NCBI GenBank assembly: GCA_951213105.1 | Contig: OX578145.1 | Coordinates: 11,476,707 to 11,540,706 of the forward strand | Source of the DNA: Amaurobius ferox | Taxonomy: Eukaryota > Arthropoda > Arachnida > Araneae > Amaurobiidae | DNA length: 64,000 nt | Reading direction: 5' to 3' | Shown: one piece after another, positions 46,285 through 58,489 of the stretch | Numbering within the stretch: the stretch's first letter is position 1 | Layout of the letters: every line of letters starts with the position of its first letter | Program-made: the position numbers and the translations under genes | The notes under the pieces: generated by a model | The model's input: only the letters and a program-made list of their open reading frames with translations | The model's database searches: none | What the model was told of the DNA's origin: nothing

Positions 46285-47790
46285 TTGGTATCGGCCCGAA
46301 AACTTCCAGGTTGTTTTCCTCTGCTTTAATGTTTTAATCGATTAATAGTGCAAAATTCGTAAGATGAGTTATGAATTCTAATGATAGAAAAGACATTCGG
46401 TTTTGTTCTTTAGAATCAGCCTGAAAAGCTATACTTGAGAAAGACATAAACTCGATTTCTCCGACCCTTTTCTTGTAGAACCATATTATCACACAATTCA
46501 TCGGAGTTGGTAAATAGTTGCCAACTTAAGTAAACATTAAAAGGATCTAAGAAACAGTTCAAGATAATTTTAGTTAACTCTTGAACGAAAATGCATAAAA
46601 CGGTGAAAAGTTTTATTTTATTCTAATATTGTTCTTTCAGATATTGATTCTTCCCGATATATTTCTTCCTGCTATTTTACATAATGACCACAATTTCTTA
46701 CAGACATTTTTATTACGGTCAACCCCTCGGTTTACAAAGAGTTGCTGAACGTCATAACGTGGAACCTTTAGAAGATATTTGAAAGGGTGAGTTCTCTCCG
46801 ACAATTATTCTCGATTTATTAGAAATCAGAATTTCATTTAGAACTATAATCATTCTAAATGTTTAAATTGACCATAATTGTAAATTTTGTTATTTTAAAT
46901 GTTTAAATGAACATTCACACTAAATGGGTACATTCGAAACTTATGTAACATTCCAAATAATGACGTTCATACCATTTGGGCTTAATGCTGATGTGTTACA
47001 CGTAAATAACTTTTGAAATCAGATGTGATCAGCACATGGCATTCCCTGCGGAACAAATAATGTAAAACAAATTTTAAATTATTTAAAAAGCTTATTATTT
47101 TGACTGATTCTGCCCTAAATTGTTTGCTGATATTTATAAACCTGACATTTCACCCTCGCTCCCGAAGTATAACTGAAATTTTGCTTCAGAGAGACTTTAT
47201 TAAGGCAGTTAAAAAGGCAAATTTATCTCAGGTAGTAACATCCTTTCTTGTCCGCACTAGATCTCTCGCATCAAAATCACGAATAAGATAAAATAGAAAC
47301 ATTACTTCAACAATGTACATATTTCGATTAGAAAAGCTATTTAAACAATTGCAATACCTCAAATAATGAACTCAATAATTCTTTATGGCAACAATAATGT
47401 AAAACAAGGATAACTTAAGTAACAATATCGATGAAATTGGCCTTTTCAAATCTTGAGTTGAATGCTATAACTTGTGTTTTTACTCTGCGATTCTGAAAGC
47501 GATTTAAAACTGCTTGTTTCTTCACCTATTTTGTTGATTTTTATTTACTTCATTATTTTGACAACCTTTCCTTCATTTTGATCCACTTTTACCATCTTGA
47601 AATTTAAATTTTTACCATTTGAGTGATATTTGTTTCGGCATCTTGAAGATCTATTTGGCCAGTGACTAAATCTTGTTAATTATTCCATCTTATTAGGAGA
47701 AGTAACTTGGGTATCAACCTGAAAATTTCTTCTACTTAACTGAGAATTATTTATTCTTATTTTGACTAATCTAACCCTAATACGACTCAG
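46285..47790. other. Unassigned sequence, possible exon relic
   Basis: A segment at 46704-46786 lies between TTCTTACAG and GGTGAGT and is open for about 25 codons before a TGA near its end. It could be an exon relic of the kinase gene downstream. Nothing else is recognised. Confidence 0.3.
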
Positions 47791-47792
47791 TC

Positions 47793-48723
47793 ATGCATAA
47801 CCCAAATCCATTTCTCGATGAGAATTTGATGAGTCGTGAGGACTACCGCCAGTGTCTCCAACAGCATGTCAAAATAGTTCTGGAGAGGGACTGGAATTTT
47901 AAGATCTTGAAGGCTCTCAGAAAGGACAGTTTCGGCGATATGTTTGCAAGAACGAATCCTAACTACCCGGGAAAAGTAGCCATAAAATCACTCGATCTGA
48001 CGAAACTTCGGAGAAAGAAAAGTACGATTGGCGCAACCTGAATCACCCCAATGTGATGCCGATCTTACAGACGATAAGCCTGAAGCAAGCAGATATCTTT
48101 GTGATGCCACAGTTATCCGAAGATCTTTACCATATTTTGGGAGAGATGCGTAACGTTCCATGTGGCCTCGGTAGGGTGAAGTCGTGACTGAAGGATGTTC
48201 TGGTGGCAGTCGACTACCTACATCAGCGGCAACTTTACCACCTTGATATTAAGTCTGACAATGTGATGATAGACTTCAGTGACCACGCAGTTCTATGCGA
48301 CTTTACATTCCTGAACGATACAACAGTACCAACCAGAAGGTTAGATATTTTTAATCAGATATAGATAGATATTTTAATCAATTATTTATATAGATTATAC
48401 GGTGCACTCTCTCTTTTTTATTAGCATACTTCATTCAGTATACGGTAGTTGTGGAGTTGTTTCGTTGTAGACTTAAAATCCTTTAATCTCACAATTTTCT
48501 AGCTCTTTTATTTTTCAGATATGGAATAGCGCTGATTTACTGTCCCCCTGAGGCATGTGAAAGTCTCGGATATCATGTACCAGTGGACGGTGCTAAGCTT
48601 GATATTTGGTGCTTTGGGATGCTCGCCTTCAATGCGTTATCGGGCCATGTAATACTGAGGAAGCTCAGACAGATGAGGAGCTGGAAAGAGGATATCTACC
48701 TCTTCCTCCTCTATGGACTGAAG
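47793..48723 (+). pseudogene. Protein kinase-like gene, broken
   Basis: Two exons encode most of a protein kinase domain, an enzyme that transfers phosphate from ATP to protein. Exon A (47793-48339) has a degenerate glycine loop RKDSFGDMF, the lysine motif VAIKSLDL, the catalytic loop HLDIKSDNVMID and CDFTFL in place of DFG. Exon B (48519-48723) has YCPPEACES (APE-like) and LDIWCFGML. Between them is a 179-bp GT-AG intron that joins in phase. Exon B ends at AAG followed by GTCAGT. Two lesions break the frame: a shift near 48010-48030 and an in-frame TGA at 48185-48187. Absence of DFG glycine and a weak glycine loop also suggest decay or a pseudokinase. Upstream and downstream exons are not identified. 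The family is uncertain. Confidence 0.72.
48340..48518 (+). other. Intron of the kinase-like gene
   Basis: 179 bp from GTTAGA to TTTTTCAG. It splits an arginine codon (phase 2), and the flanking coding sequence reads continuously into YGIALIYCPPE. Confidence 0.75.
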
Positions 48724-50019
48724 GTCAGTAACATTCCATCCTTTCCCAATTTATACTTCCAGTTAATTTATTCGCAAATAACAAGATCACCTATAATTTA
48801 CTGTTATATACTATTTGCTTTATTCTATATATCTATAGATGTTAAATTCGTCATATGACAGGGTGCATAGTATTGGGGGCATATAGTAAGTTTTCTGTCT
48901 GTATCAGATATTTCATGTATCCGATATTTCAGGCTCAAGAGCACATAAAAAGCATTGAAAATGTTCATGGATACTGTTATCTGAAATAGAAACGCAATCC
49001 TAACTTCGGGAATCCTCCTTTTAGACGGATTCCGACTATGGGGTGGATAAAGCTATATGTTAAAGATCCACTTGCATGCAGCGTTTTCTCTTCTAATATT
49101 CCCAGACACAAATTACGGCACAGTTTCCCGATAAGTATTATACCACTCCCTAACGCAATTACGTAATGAGCTCCTCCTCCCCCTCTCAAGTTCACTCCTT
49201 AGCAAAACATACATATATAGCACGAATACTGAAACTCGCTACATTTTGAATCAAAGAACTTAAAATAACAATTCTCTACAAAGCGGTGGGGATTATCCGA
49301 AATTAAATTTAATTAGTTTCCGGGATTTTGAATAATTGCCAACTTGACACCATTTCCAAAAAACCATTAAATTGACGTAATTTTGCAACATGTGTCCCGA
49401 AGTTCGCCAAATTTGGCACCCGCAAAAAGAGGTACTAGCTTTCCTTATCAATATAAAATAATTTGTATAACAGTAAAACATTTTTCGAAATATTTCAATA
49501 TCGTCTTTTAATATTTCATTGTTCATTTATTAATATTTTTTTCTCGTATGTTTGTTCTATTTTAACCGTTGAGCTACTGAAACGAAATTGCAAGATCGTC
49601 GAAGTGGACTCTGCAAGTTCTGGATTCCCTCAAGTAAAATAATGGCTATCCCAAAACTTTCTGACCATTTCAGAAAATAGTGAAAATATACTTCTGTCCT
49701 ATAACAGGACATTACATAACAGAAAGAAAGAACTCGAGTAGTTATACCTTCAAAATCTTTTGGACCATTGTATCGTGGTTACTGGCGGCAAGTTAGGTGA
49801 TGAAAAATTAAAATTCTTCACCTCCCTGTTATCCCTAGTTTGTCACTCTTATCGCCCATCCCTTACGATGAGAAGAAACACCGAGAAAACAACGTAACAC
49901 CAATAGCATAAACTTGTTCACTCTCTATCTCTCGACAGCGATTATAGATTTCAATTCGAAAAACATAGTATTAATGCTTTTGTTGCACACGTTGATGATG
50001 ACTCCGTTTACATTTGCAG
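48724..50019. other. Unassigned sequence downstream of the kinase relic
   Basis: Possibly an intron or intergenic DNA. No further kinase exon is recognised. Confidence 0.35.
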
Positions 50020-50154
50020 ATTTCACACGAGATGTCACAGATTCCTTAACATCGGAAGTGAGTGACATCAGAAACGTCAAAAACCTAGAAGTTGCCACAG
50101 AAAAGGAGATCATCGGTCATCCGGGATCTTCATGCACCCTCAAAGCAGCAGAGA
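50020..50154 (+). CDS. Candidate internal exon, unknown protein
   Basis: 135 bp between TTTGCAG and GTAAGA, open in one frame and a multiple of three, encoding about 45 residues with the word VKNLEVATEKEIIGHPGSSC. Both splice sites fit the consensus. No domain is recognised and no partner exon has been found, so this is weak. Confidence 0.3.
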
Positions 50155-50234
50155 GTAAGAATCTTTCCTTGAAATATTTTAAAGATGATTCTCATTACGT
50201 CACATTACGTTAGAGATTACAAGACTCTCCCAAT

Positions 50235-50365
50235 ATCCGTCTAGATGCCATTTCCCCTGAGTTCCGGTCTAAATTATGGGTCACACTTTCCCTGCCGTCC
50301 AAAGATAACTTACACTTTCGGGTAGGTCGGACACTATATCTATGTGTCGGACGGTCTGGGAAGAA
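50235..50365 (+). repeat. Degenerate SINE 3' fragment
   Basis: Words of the SINE tail (GAGTTCCGGTCTAAATTATG, GCCGTCCAAA, GTAGGTCGGAC, GGACGGTCTGGG) occur in order but with gaps and changes. No target duplication is recognised. Confidence 0.6.
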
Positions 50366-52100
50366 AGAGGGAAAGGACTCCCCTGTATGTGTAACTAGCA
50401 GAGGTAACCGCCGTTGCTCGTTATTAAATTGCGCAAAGGTTTAGAAACATTCTAAATAGTGTCATTAAAATATTTTCCTTGGTCCGCATGAAAGATAGAG
50501 ATGAAATGTAACAATCTGTGTTCTATCTTTAGAAAGATAGGTCTATATGCAAATCTATTTCAAAAATAAATTATTCTATTCCCCGTTGCTTAACAATTCC
50601 CGAAAAATATCAAATTGGTTGATCCTATGAGAGTTGACACAGATAGAAAAATATATTGACGAATTTTATCCTATCCCAACAATGGAATAAGCACAATCGG
50701 AAGCATCTGAAGTTAGAACCATCTGAAACTTTAATAGACAGATGACTTATATCACTAATGCAGCCACTCATATATTACTTTTTGACAATTGATAAAACAC
50801 AAGAAAAAAAACCACAAATTTAAAAATTAATATCAATAATTAATTTGATAAATGTATATCACAGTATAATATGTACTTTATTATCCAGATAGGTTAAGTA
50901 ATCAAATAATAATAATAATAAAAAAATGGTTAACTTGAAAGATTTTTGCCCCAATAAAAATAATCTACTTCCATTGCTAAGCAACGCAATCTCAACTTTC
51001 TAAAATAAAATTTGAGCAAATAAAATCGTCTTCCTATTGTTTCTTCTGTGAAATGGAACCGATTATTACGATTCCGACAATCCCTGGACTCCGCACTCAA
51101 TTCGAAATATAAACTGTTTACCCGCTGTCCTTAGAAAATGTGAATTATCATACAATTTGAAAAATATAAAATCAGGCAAAACATGAATTTGTCTGCAGAA
51201 CGGTCACTTTTTATTTTATACAAATGACACCAGACGTGATCTTATAAGCATAAAGTTCAAATTTTTTTCTTAGAATTTTTCTTCTTATTAAAATAAAATT
51301 ACGATTAATATAATATCTATATGTAATTTTTTTATAAACATTTCTTTATCTTATTTTTATTTTTAAATTAAATAATATTTTTTATTGTATCTTTTGTAAG
51401 TAATCTCCATGTAAGAATAAAACATCAATTTGAACCAACCCTTTTGACATTAGACTGATATAACTGCTTCCTGTGAGAATATGAAGTCTTTAAGCATCGA
51501 AGTCCTTATGCTCTTAAATCCTTTTAACTTTCTGTTGAAGTGTTCTAGAGAAGCATGGTCTACTAAAAGGAAAATGGCTATTCCCTATTGATTGAGAAGG
51601 TTTTCAGTGCCTCTGGCGGCAAATTGAAAAAATTAGAATTACTGTCTCAAAAAATAAAGCAAAGAGGGATAAAATTGTCAATTGTGGAGTGCTCTCTATT
51701 AAGTATTGTAAAGTATTGTTCTCTATTAAGTAATTGTAAGTGTTCTCTATTAGTATGGTATGATATATGGTTTTCACATAGGACGTATGGTTTTGTAGAG
51801 CGATAATCATTGCACTGGATCATTTGCCTGCTATTTTTATACAACATGTACTGTTTACTGCAAATTAATACTTCTAAATAAACTAAAATTAATCAATTAC
51901 ACGAATTATTATTTTTCTATACGTATTTCTCGCCAAAGTATTTAAAAAGTAAACGAGATAAATATCGGTTTCCATTTGCCTCATTTTTTTTTAATCTTCA
52001 TGTGTATATTATGTACACACTGTGAGAATATGAAATCAAAATGTGGTTCTTTATTTAGTTTTACATACCAAACAGATAACGTTACACAGCTATGTAATTG
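50366..52100. other. Unassigned AT-rich sequence
   Basis: No gene is recognised. A small direct repeat of AAGTATTGTTCTCTATTAAG words lies at about 51695-51760. Confidence 0.4.
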
Positions 52101-52104
52101 AAAA

Positions 52105-52671
52105 ATTTCGCCTATCTTACTCCGAATATCCCATAAGTGACTATTATATCCCAAATTTTGTGAAATGTGGTCAATTAGTTTTTCAATAAGAGTGAATACA
52201 TACATTACACAGACAGATAAAGAGACACACACGTACACAGATAGGGCGCGGTAGCCCATTGATTAGCGCGCTGGAGTTGCACTCGGTAGGCCCGGGTTCG
52301 ATTCCAGTCACTGCCAAAACTGCCGCCGTGTTCACGCGGAGTACAATCACGTTCAACATGTGGGTCCGTAAGTCCTTCCGAGAGGTTGGTGGTAGGGGAA
52401 GGAGGGTACGGTCCTTGTGGATGCCTCCCCCACTGGGTTCCGGTCCAAATTGGGTGGCACTTCCCGGCCGTCCAAACTGTTACCTTACACCTTTCTGGTA
52501 GGTCGGACGGCCTGGGTCTCAACAACAACACGTACACAGATGTTACGCTAAAATGAGTCTTTTCGGGTTCTAGATCGCTCGAAGCGTGTACATCCGTCGA
52601 TAACTCTCGTGTTGCGATTTTCAACACGGTTTAAATACTCTCCTTATATATTACTATGTATTGTAGGGAAA
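52105..52671 (+). repeat. Family Z repeat with SINE insertion
   Basis: Contains CCCATAAGTGACTA, a tract of ACACAGACAGA, and the 3' segment ending ATTGTAGGGAAA. A SINE lies at 52244-52527. The terminal hairpin is interrupted after 52671 by the GC-rich insertion. Confidence 0.6.
52244..52527 (+). mobile_element. tRNA-derived SINE, full length
   Basis: 284 bp with 14-bp target duplications ACACGTACACAGAT at 52229-52242 and 52528-52541. The A-box-like TAGCCCATTGA and B box GGTTCGATTCC are present and it ends in (CAA)n. One extra A precedes the GGGCGCGG start. Confidence 0.93.
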
Positions 52672-53096
52672 TTCATAAGAATACCCGACCCACCCGAAAA
52701 TATACGGCAAATAAAATGTCGCCACGACAGCGATCCCGCTCAGGGCACGTTTTGGCACCAGCGGCCAGCAACCAAAGCCACCATCCCCAGGAGTACGACA
52801 GGGCTTCCACACGGGACCCTCACCAACCGCAGCAACAACACAGCCTGTAACAAGAAACCGAGCGCGACACACGAAAAACCCGACACCGACCATCGTACTG
52901 GTCTGTCGGGACTTATCCTCTCCTAACCACTTTATCCACTTAATTTATCCATTTAATCCACTCGATCCGGAAAGTAAAGCAAAGCTTATCACAAGGGGAC
53001 AGACACTCTCCCAGGAGCAAACGGTACAAGCATTACACTAGAAACAAACATGAATCAAGCCACGAAACCTTACTCTCAGGTGAAAGCATATATCTG
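52672..53096. mobile_element. 425-bp GC-rich insertion with 11-bp direct repeats
   Basis: Flanked by TTGTAGGGAAA at 52661-52671 and 53097-53107. The base composition differs sharply from its surroundings. It contains short repeats of the word TTATCCA near 52930. A plus-strand frame is open through about 52926 but shows no known domain. It may be a retroposed copy of a transcript or unknown element. Confidence 0.55.
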
Positions 53097-53499
53097 TTGT
53101 AGGGAAAGTAAATAGTGCTGAAATGATCTGCTCTTTATTCCAGATGCTGTCATAAAGAAGAGAAAGAGTCGCAAGATGAGAGTCAGTGGCTGGTTTCGTA
53201 GAATTTGGACTGGTCTCTGGATATGCGGCTCCAATACAGCCGAAGATTGAATTGGACAAGTGAAGAGCAAAAGATAATTTGTTTTCAGCATTATTTAATA
53301 TATTTTGAAAATAAAGACAATAAAAAAATTGGCCATAATTAAAAGTAGTTTATTCAAATCTTCTTTTACGAGGTACAAAAATTGCTCAGCCGTGGTTCTT
53401 TCGGTTATTACCATCCATACCCTTCATCAGTGGCAAATTGAAAATAAGTGGCGAACATGTGCTTAAATACAGGCTATAAGACAAAATTTACATATTAAT

Positions 53500-54140
53500 C
53501 AAAAAATTTTATCTGGCGGTTATAGCCTGTAAAAGCTAAAATATCTCGAGAAACGTTAGACCTAGAATTATGGAGTTAACCTGATTCTTTTCTTCTTTAA
53601 AAATTCTTCATAAAACAGGCATTTAATTAATACATATGAGAATTTGTAGTCTTTTATTTTAGATTTAGACTATATTTGCGGGTCATTTCACAAAACAGGC
53701 AGATTTTTTCTTTTCAAATCATAGCAAAATCTACTCAGTTCCAGGATCACCCACAAGTGACTGAATTTTGTAAAATTGAGTCAATTAGTTTTCCATCTAG
53801 AGTGGATACGTACAATTTTTGCAGGCTATTTCGCAGAAAAGGACAGGCTCCTGTTTTCGAATCACATGAAATTGTGGTCAGCATCAGGGTCACCCACAAG
53901 TGACTAATCTACTAAAATTTGTGAAATTTGGACCATTAGTTTCTTAGCTAGAATGGATACATACATTGCACAGACAGACAGACATGGAAAAGCAGGCACA
54001 CACACACAGACGTCATACGCTATAAATTTTTCGGATTCTAGAGTAGTCGAAACGTGTAAATTCGTCAAAATCTCGAGTTGCGATTTTTGATACGATTCGA
54101 ATATTTTCTCTATACATTTCCGTGTATTGTAGGAAAATGA
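53500..54140 (+). repeat. Family Z repeat, 5'-truncated
   Basis: Has the AAAATATCTCGAGAA, CCACAAGTGACT and TTAGCTAGAATGGA words, an ACAGACAGACA tract and a degenerate terminal ATTGTAGGAAAATGAAAA hairpin. The TCTGATGTGGGC start is missing. Confidence 0.6.
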
Positions 54141-54271
54141 AAACGGTTTATTTCAGCATGTGCTTCTAATATTCCTATAAAAAATCAAATTTCTTATTTT
54201 AGAATGCTAGCTATAATAGTATACTTTTATATGCTAGCTTTTGTATGCGTTAGCTAATTTATTTTAATATA

Positions 54272-55916
54272 CAAGGTGAGTCGGAATTGTTTTTGCAAAA
54301 GCAGAGAGGTGATAGTACCCCACCAGACGAGCAATAATTACCATGGAACTTAGAGTCGCATTGCACTCTGAGAGGCAGAAAAGAGGCACGTCGAGCATGA
54401 CGCAGTCAGCGCCTCGGACGTCATTGTGTACCTGCCTACGTAGTATCTCCTACTCCAGACACGAACGCAGTTACCGTACGCAAATGTCCAGAGAGCAGAA
54501 TCAGCATAACTGGCTCCTAGTAGGTTCCGGCGATAGCCAATCAGAGCACACGTTGCCCTTTAAAAACCGGCACAAATTCAACGCTGCAAGTTATTCCCGT
54601 GATAACATCGTCCGACACGTTGCGTGAATGCTATGGCGGCGTACACCTACGAGGAATTGGCCGACATGCACCTCACATACGTGAAGTCAAAGGGAATGGA
54701 CGCGCAGCACGAAGATTGTACGAGCAGCGGTTTCCAACGCATCGTATTCCCAGTCATCCTACCTTTGCCAGTGTCGATCGACGACTGCAAGAAACCGGGT
54801 CATTCGCCATCGCTAACAGCAATGCAGGACGTTCAGAAACTGCACGAACGCCTGAACTGGAAGAGCGAGTCCTGACGAGATTTGCAGCAGCTACGTCCAC
54901 CAGTACGCGAGCGGTGGCAGACGAAATGGGTGTTTCTCAGAAAGTGGTGTGGCGTATTTTACACGAGGAACGCATGCACCCCTACCACGTGCAACAGGTG
55001 CAATCTTTGCACCCAGATGATTATCCCCGCCGGACAGCCTTTGTGCAGTGGATGCTCGGGATGAGGAATACCGATCCACGATTGCCTGCATTAGTTTTAT
55101 TTAGCGATGAGGCAACGTTCAGCAGAGAAGGCATTTTCTATATCCACAATCAACACGTGTGATCTGCCTGTAACCCCCACTGCACAACCCATCGTAAACA
55201 CCAGCACCGATTTACCTTGAACATCTGGAGGATTATCCTTGGTGATTACCTGGTCGGTCCGTACATCCTGCCAGACCGTTTGTCCGGCGCAACATACCGT
55301 ATCTTTTTGGAACACGTGCTGCCCAGTTTATTGCAGGCCGTTCCGCTCCCCATCCAGAGCGACATGTGGTTTATGCACGATGAAGCCCCGACACACATTT
55401 CCATCACGGTCCGGAACTTATTGAATGCCCCATATCCCGCACGCTGGATCGAACGTGGCGGACCTGTGGCGTAGCCTCCTCGCCCTCCAGACCTCAACTC
55501 ACTGGACTTTTTCTTCTGGGGCCACATGAAATATTTAGTGTACGAGACGCCTGTGGACTCGGCAGAAGATCTCGTCGCGCGCATCGTTGTTGCCGCAGAC
55601 CACATTAACACAACACCCGGAATCTTCGAGAGGGTGCGTCAGTCATTCCTTCGCCGGTGTGAATGGTGCAACGACACGCGTGGTCGCCACTTTGAGCACT
55701 TGCTGTGAGTTTGTCGCTGCACAATAAATCTGTTTGTGCAACGTTTGGTATCGTTCCTTCGCTTTCCCAACACTGGTGTACGTGCAGGTTCGTATTCTAA
55801 TTTTACTCTTTTCTGCCTCTCTGAGTGCAATGCGACCCTATGTTCCATGGTAATTGCTCGTCTGGTGGGGTACTGTCACCCCTATGCTTTTGTAAAAACA
55901 ATTCCGACTCACCCTG
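54272..55916 (+). mobile_element. Mariner-superfamily element with about 110-bp TIRs
   Basis: 1645 bp flanked by TA (54270-54271 and 55917-55918). Long inverted repeats start CARGGTGAGTCGGAATTG and cover 54272-54384 and 55807-55916; the left has a 3-nt insertion. A single decayed transposase gene lies between them. TIRs are well preserved compared with the gene. Confidence 0.92.
54633..55708 (+). pseudogene. Mariner/DUF4817 transposase, broken
   Basis: The gene would be about 358 codons from the ATG at 54633. The N-terminus has a DUF4817-type helix-turn-helix (YTYEELADMHLTYV, then RRLYEQRFPTHRIP), followed by VADEMGVSQKVVWRIL. Catalytic acids lie in LFSDEATF, WFMHDEAPTH and NSLDFFFWGH. The second and third D are separated by 41 codons when the stop is counted, unlike classic mariner DD34D. 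Three lesions are visible: a frameshift near 54690, TGA at 55160-55162, and TAG at 55472-55474; both nonsense codons are where related proteins commonly have Trp. It therefore cannot make active transposase. Confidence 0.85.
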
Positions 55917-55919
55917 TAA

Positions 55920-58486
55920 AGTGATTTTAGCTTTCTGTTAAACTATATTGTTTATCTAGCTTATTTACCGTCTGACTTAATTTAAAGTTTTCATTTTCTA
56001 TTTCAGATATGCTAGTCCGTTGACTGCTTTATTTCATGTTGATGAGTTGTTATTCAAGACATCTTTTGTTGTTTAAGGTTATTAAGAAACCATTTGTTAT
56101 TGAAGACTTTCCTTTGTTTTACACTTTTTTTAAATTTTATAACAATTTGCAAGGTAAAAAATGTTTAGAAAATACGGAATCAGTATCATCCGCAATTAAA
56201 ATATCTCATTCAATGATTTTTAAAAGAAATTAATTTGTAAATGTCTATATAAGAATGAGATCATGTAAGAATGAAAACTTACATTAAGATTTTAACTTTA
56301 AATTTTTATATAATAACTTTAATTTTATTTTTACATATAAGAATTCAAATATACTGAAATAGGAACAGAATAAATATAAGAATTTTAATATATATAGAAG
56401 AAAATCTCTTTATGAGATATAATCAAAAATTTTTAATTTTTATTTAATATATTTGAATTTGTTAAAAAGTATAATGATTCTAATAACTAATAAAATAAAG
56501 AATTTAATATATATTTATATAAAGGATGCTATTTTTAGGTAGTCACTTCAGTATTCATTAATATCTTTAAAAAGTAAAGTGTGACACACCAACAAAAAAT
56601 ATAGCTAGTAGCCAAAAGTTTCATCCGCATACCGCACTATTTTAATTTTCTAAACAGTTCTTTAATATATAATATTATCTTTATAATAGTTCTTGAAAGT
56701 TTTAACAAAAATCAATATCTATTGATAACAGGTCATGTCATACATATTGTTATGAAATGCATGCCCTTGTTTATTAATTGTTTCCTTTCTAAATTTTAAC
56801 TTTCGGCGAATTCTAATTCACTTTCGATTCTAAAACTTGCTCTTGAAATTTTATTCTAAATTGATAAAGCGCCATTTCTGTATTTCGGCCTTTTGGATAT
56901 TTCCCGCTCGTTTTGGTAAACCTTGGCGTAGGGTTTTGTTCCCGCGCATCTGTACATGTACCGCGCATTTGCATTTCATATCTTTTAACATGGGAACTCC
57001 TTTTCTTTCGTCATGAACTTGCCCAAGTATATTATAGACGCTTATGTCTCTTTTTGGTAAATAGTTTCAATTGGCGATGTAATTCCAAAGCAGTCGGACG
57101 TGTTCTTGCCCGCGGGGCAAAGAACAGAATGTATTTTAAAAGGATGTATCTAAAATTAAATTAATAATGAAGTAAATTGTTTAAGTAGCGTTTTAATGTA
57201 ATTTCGAAGAGTAGCGAGATTTGTTCATCATAGATTGATTATTCTGAGATGTCTAACCGGCGCAAACCACTATCGGATCCGTCGTTGTATTCAACGAATA
57301 TTGCTCTGTAATATTGAAAAAATCTAAGTGTAACTTCAAGTATCATCGTCAATAAATTCTATGTCTAATACTTCTTGATGTACATGTATATAATTTGAAA
57401 CATGATAATTTCTCATCAAATAAAGAAAAAGATAAATTTAAATGATTCGAGTTATCATTGCTATCTTCTACTATCATCACGTCGCCATCAGCTCCAACCG
57501 GTGTATACAATGTATTAATACCCTTGTCACATCAGCGCGGATCTCCCATCTTCTCCGATGCCTGTGAGAAATCGCCCCTAGCGATCGCGCTCCATTTGCT
57601 CTTGTCGTGCAATCCTATTACAAATGTCGTTTGCAATTCTTATACAAATCGGTGGCATTTCATTTTATTACAAACAGTGCCGTGAATTTCTTCTTATTAC
57701 AAACTTTTCCGGTGGCATTTTCTTTTTATTACAATATTATGTTTTAATTATTTCACATTGTTGTTCATAACATGCTCAGGACCTGTAGCAAAGAATTTGG
57801 AAGAAAATGGAAACCAATATCAATCGGAATATATTTATACTTAATTAAAATTCACTTATCTCTATTTTTTAAATAACTCTATTTGATTAGTATTCTAAAT
57901 ATTAAAAATATTTCTTTTTCTTTTAAATGAAGCAAATAACTTCGGCGTACATACACATCTATCTTAAACTTCCTATAAATTTCAACATTCCTATAAATTT
58001 CTTGTATCTTTATATCTCATTTTTAAAACTCAATTAAAATATCAAGCCATATACGAGCATATACAAAAATAGAAAAGCAAATCAATAACAAATATACGTA
58101 ATTTATTAAAATTCCTTTCATGTAAAAATAGTAAAAGTTTGAGTTATTTATAAAAGAAAATATCTTTAAACGTCATAAAATTAGTAGTTAAGCATTTGAA
58201 TGTAAACAAATGCCTTTCAAAATTTAAATTTCGGCAGTTTTGTAACTGCCAGTATTCATCCATTTTGTAAGCAACAAATCATTTCGCCAGAGTCGACCTC
58301 TGAATCACTCCTTTATTTTTTATAATCCAGTAAATGCCCGATAAGTGACCTTATATTGTACTACTTACTTATTTTACACTTGCGGAATCTTTGGTCCTAT
58401 TTACATTAAAGATGATATGCGGTCGGAGACCACATCATGATATCAGTAGGTCATAACGTTGTTATTGTTATTTACTTTCCGGGATT
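55920..58486. other. Unassigned AT-rich sequence
   Basis: No gene or repeat is recognised. A short patch at about 57600-57735 repeats the words TTATTACAAA and GGTGGCATTT. Confidence 0.4.
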
Positions 58487-58489
58487 GGC

